DNA of 7,359 nucleotides, taken from an uncultured Collinsella sp. GTDB lineage: Bacteria > Actinomycetota > Coriobacteriia > Coriobacteriales > Coriobacteriaceae. The notes below the pieces were generated by a model. It was not told the origin of the DNA, searched no databases, and saw only the letters and a program-made list of their open reading frames with translations. Where the stretch lies: positions 1-7,359 of the forward strand of contig USFU01000080.1 of assembly GCA_900554135.1 (NCBI GenBank). Direction: 5' to 3'. Shown piece by piece: positions 5,664-7,359 of the stretch. A program made the position numbers and the translations under genes. The first letter of the stretch is position 1. Each line of letters begins with the position of its first letter.

Positions 5664-6746
5664 CTATCGCACAAAGTACCAGGGGCTTTCCTGCACGGTG
5701 GGCTCCAGCGCGATGCCGGTGCGCTCCTTAAACAGATCCATGTCCTGCGATTTTTCGGTCCACCACGCATTGGGCTTAAAGGTCATGCTCTCAATGACAT
5801 GACCGACAAACACACTGTTGCGCAGCTTGGAGAAGTCGGTGTTCATAATCAGGATGGACGCGAGCACCAGCACGATGCCCAGGACTTTGATCGCGCCGGC
5901 GGGCTCGGCGTAGACACCAATGCCCACCAGTACGGTGACGACCGTCTCGAAAGACATTACGACGGGAACTTTCGATGTCTCGAGCCCCATGGACAGACCC
6001 TGCATATATAAGATATAAGCCACGGCCGTGGGGATGAGTCCAAAGCCAAGGAACAGCAGCAGCAGCTGTGGCGACATTGCCGCGGCGACATCCGGCCACG
6101 GAGCCGCGATAGCTGCCATAACCGCACCGCCAAAAACAAAACCCCAAAACGTGACAGCCAGCGGGTGGACCGTCTTGGTTGCTATTCGGCTAAACACCGC
6201 GAGCGACGCACCACAAAGGCCTGCAATCACACCCGACGTGACGCCCCAAACCGAAAAATGAAAACCGGAAAGGTCGCCATTGGTCACTGCAAGCACGCAG
6301 CCAACGATGTTAAAGACAATGGCAACGAGCTTGTTGGGGGTCACGTCCTCGCGATAAAGCACGCGGCCGAGCATGACGCCAAACACCGGCGAGGTGTAGA
6401 GCAGCACCGAGGCCGTGGACATGCCCACCTCGCCCATGCACTCGTAATAGCAGGTGTTGGCGGCGGCCAAACCGACGATACCGACAAGCGCGCAGGGAAC
6501 AAGCTCTTTAGGGCTCGCCTTGAACAGGACCAGCGGACCCTGAGCCACAGTAGACCCCTCACCCGGACGGCAGCCCATAAACATCAGGACCGGCGCCAAG
6601 ATAAGCGCTCCGACCAACAAGCGAAAGGCCGCCATGCTCTGGGACGAAACGCCCATGGCCGAGATGCCGTTTACAAAGATTCCGATGCTGCCCCACATAA
6701 GCGCGGCGACCAGCACCAGCACATAGCCCAGATTGCTTTTCTTCAA
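5664..6746 (-). CDS. EamA/DMT-superfamily membrane transporter
   Basis: This 360-residue inner-membrane protein has two EamA repeats, about residues 6-155 and 166-302, each with about five hydrophobic helices. Typical family features are LVLVAALMWGSIGIFV (10-25) in helix 1, ASVLLYTSPVFGVMLGRVLYRE (112-133) ending repeat 1, and SKVPVVMSFETVVTVLVGI (258-276) in repeat 2. Members export metabolites or amino acids; the substrate here is unknown. A hydrophilic tail of about 55 residues follows the last helix (from FSKLRN at 305), longer than usual. I chose the TTG at 6744-6746 because GAGGAGG sits 5 nt upstream; a GTG 12 codons earlier has no site and would read through it. It lies 183 bp upstream of the PTS operon in the same direction, with no clear terminator between them. 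A link to the PTS pathway, such as by-product export, is only a guess. Confidence 0.9.
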   Translation of the reverse strand: MKKSNLGYVLVLVAALMWGSIGIFVNGISAMGVSSQSMAAFRLLVGALILAPVLMFMGCRPGEGSTVAQGPLVLFKASPKELVPCALVGIVGLAAANTCYYECMGEVGMSTASVLLYTSPVFGVMLGRVLYREDVTPNKLVAIVFNIVGCVLAVTNGDLSGFHFSVWGVTSGVIAGLCGASLAVFSRIATKTVHPLAVTFWGFVFGGAVMAAIAAPWPDVAAAMSPQLLLLFLGFGLIPTAVAYILYMQGLSMGLETSKVPVVMSFETVVTVLVGIGVYAEPAGAIKVLGIVLVLASILIMNTDFSKLRNSVFVGHVIESMTFKPNAWWTEKSQDMDLFKERTGIALEPTVQESPWYFVR

Positions 6747-6787
6747 CGCAGCCTCCTCGGTATTGTTTCCAATATGTTTCACACTAC

Positions 6788-6814
6788 GTTATAGTCGTTA
6801 TATACATTTTTCAA
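6788..6814 (-). promoter_or_regulatory. Candidate promoter of the EamA gene
   Basis: On the minus strand TTGAAA (6809-6814) and TATAAC (6788-6793) lie about 42 bp before the TTG start in the only AT-rich part of this gap. The 15-bp spacer is short. The segment TATAACG-AC-TATAACG (6787-6802) is a 9-bp-period direct repeat and resembles the sequence around the PTS -10. Confidence 0.4.
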
Positions 6815-6852
6815 GACACAAATCGGCGAACGAGGAAATGATTCCCAGGAGT

Positions 6853-6892
6853 GTCCCCAAGTGCCGGCACAAAAGGAACGTCCCCAAGTGCC
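6853..6892. repeat. REP-like repeat with duplicated GTCCCCAAGTGCC
   Basis: GTCCCCAAGTGCC occurs exactly twice, at 6853-6865 and 6880-6892, 27 bp apart. Between the copies lies GTGCCGGCAC (6861-6870), a perfect 10-bp palindrome. The unit at 6866-6892 is itself an imperfect palindrome: GGCAC...GGA.CG.TCC...GTGCC. It looks like one and a half copies of a dispersed extragenic palindrome, possibly of the REP/Y1-transposase type. Confidence 0.6.
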
Positions 6893-6894
6893 AA

Positions 6895-6959
6895 TCACGG
6901 CAACGCCGACGTTTTGGCAATGTCAGCGAGCGCCCGTCATTTGAGCCAAGGTGCCGTGA
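6895..6959. repeat. 65-bp nested inverted repeat
   Basis: TCACGGCA (6895-6902) pairs with TGCCGTGA (6952-6959). Inside, TTGGC (6914-6918) pairs with GCCAA (6945-6949), and AATG (6919-6922) with CATT (6938-6941). The order is consistent with one fold-back structure. It lies directly between the REP-like repeat and the terminator, so it may be part of the same mobile palindromic unit. Confidence 0.45.
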
Positions 6960-6964
6960 AATGA

Positions 6965-6993
6965 AAAGGCGCTGACCTTCTGGTCGCGCCTTT
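6965..6993 (-). terminator. Intrinsic terminator after the partial SIS gene
   Basis: On the minus strand AAAGGCGCGACC (6982-6993) pairs with GGTC and GCGCCTTT (6965-6977, one bulged base at 6973) around a 4-nt loop, and the 3' arm ends in TTTT followed by CATTT. It lies about 85 bp after the SIS stop codon. The stem is long and GC-rich; the symmetric A/T ends mean it could also work on the plus strand. Confidence 0.8.
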
Positions 6994-7042
6994 GAAATTG
7001 AACGGCAGATTGGCCAAATGCCGGGTGCGCAGCGTCGGCCGG

Positions 7043-7066
7043 TCCGCCGTTCGGTAGAACGGCGGA
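7043..7066 (-). other. Perfect 10-bp hairpin after the SIS stop codon
   Basis: TCCGCCGTTC (7043-7052) and GAACGGCGGA (7057-7066) form a perfect 10-bp stem around a 4-nt loop, 11 bp past the SIS stop. No T-run follows on the minus strand, so it more likely stabilises the 3' end than terminates transcription. Confidence 0.6.
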
Positions 7067-7077
7067 ACCAATATCCC

Positions 7078-7359
7078 CTAGTAGTCCAGCTTCCACATGT
7101 AGCGGCGCGTCATGTAGTCCTTGTGGGTGACTGCAGAGAGTGCACGCATGTACACGTTGTTGAGGATCGGGGCAAAGATCAGGTGGTTGAAGTACTCGCT
7201 CACGCTGTCCTTGATGTCGTTGAGGCCGAGCTCCTTGGCGTCGAGCTGATAGACGCGCTCGCCACCGTACTGGTTGACGAAGCGGATGCCGCGCTCGTCG
7301 TTGCAGCGGCTGCGGCCGACGCTGATGAGCTGGAACAGCGAGGTGCGCTTGTCCAGGAT
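7078..7359 (-). CDS. SIS-domain sugar-phosphate deglycase/isomerase (C-terminal part, runs off the right edge)
   Basis: The window contains the last 93 codons of a gene that starts beyond the right edge and stops at a TAG (7078-7080). The reading runs from ILDKRTSLFQLISVG to the terminus TRRYMWKLDY. The last residues match the terminus of the complete SIS enzyme at 1697-2680 (MRRYMWKLSY), and the preceding segments YFNHLIFAPILNN and YFNPLLHLAVMRE align as well, so the two proteins are paralogues of one family. The central part, RSRCNDERGIRFVNQYGG, corresponds to the second SIS domain after the catalytic histidine. The catalytic residues themselves lie outside the window. Two SIS enzymes near one mannose-type PTS recall GfrE and GfrF of Salmonella. 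It is separated from the PTS genes by a terminator and the EamA gene, so it belongs to another transcript. Confidence 0.85.
   Translation of the reverse strand: MLDKRTSLFQLISVGRSRCNDERGIRFVNQYGGERVYQLDAKELGLNDIKDSVSEYFNHLIFAPILNNVYMRALSAVTHKDYMTRRYMWKLDY

Larger units (their letters stand above)
6747..7077. other. 331-bp gene-free region between the partial SIS and EamA genes
   Basis: From right to left it holds a hairpin just after the SIS stop (7043-7066), an intrinsic terminator (6965-6993), a nested inverted repeat (6895-6959), a REP-like repeat (6853-6892) and the EamA promoter zone (6747-6820). An 80-codon plus-strand frame (6733-6975) runs through the repeats and terminator, has no domain and is rich in Arg and Lys; I do not count it as a gene. 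Confidence 0.6.

Overview
The window reads as a chromosomal stretch of a moderately GC-rich (roughly 60 %) bacterium. The genes have strong AGGAGG-type Shine-Dalgarno sites, some GTG and TTG starts, and short intergenic palindromes. The gene content (mannose-family PTS, sugar-phosphate SIS enzymes, YitT and EamA proteins) and the style of the intergenic repeats suggest a gut actinobacterium of the Coriobacteriia, most likely Collinsella. That assignment is inference; there is no rRNA or marker gene. Every gene I can support lies on the minus strand, so the order of transcription is right to left.

In transcription order, the window opens (right edge) with the last 93 codons of a SIS-domain sugar-phosphate isomerase/deglycase, followed by a hairpin and a U-tailed terminator (6965-6993). 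A gene-free stretch (6747-7077) with palindromic repeats comes next, then a ten-helix EamA/DMT-type exporter (5664-6746, TTG start). After a 183-bp AT-rich regulatory region comes the core operon: a fused mannose-family PTS EIIA-EIIB (4557-5480), EIIC (3726-4520) and EIID (2879-3712). A 198-bp spacer with a stem-loop and a palindrome follows, then a full SIS-domain enzyme (1697-2680) resembling the fructoselysine-6-phosphate deglycase FrlB/GfrF. That enzyme ends at a near-perfect terminator (1631-1663). Beyond the terminator lies a beta-phosphoglucomutase-like HAD phosphatase (907-1536) with its own candidate promoter, then a 355-bp gap (552-906) holding a 119-bp fold-back element, and finally the first 183 codons of a YitT-family membrane protein that runs off the left edge.

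Functionally, the PTS would import and phosphorylate a sugar or sugar-amine conjugate, and the SIS enzyme(s) would cleave or isomerise the 6-phosphate product. One mannose-family PTS beside two SIS proteins parallels the glucoselysine/fructoselysine (gfr) locus of Salmonella, so an Amadori-product (glycated amino acid) pathway is the leading hypothesis; amino-sugar use is the main alternative. The HAD protein could remove or mutate phosphate on a sugar intermediate, and the EamA protein could export a by-product, but both links rest on proximity only.

I see no tRNA, rRNA, CRISPR array, transposase, integrase or phage gene. The most notable non-coding items are the 119-bp fold-back element, a pair of 14-bp direct repeats two helical turns apart upstream of the PTS promoter, and several REP-like palindromes.
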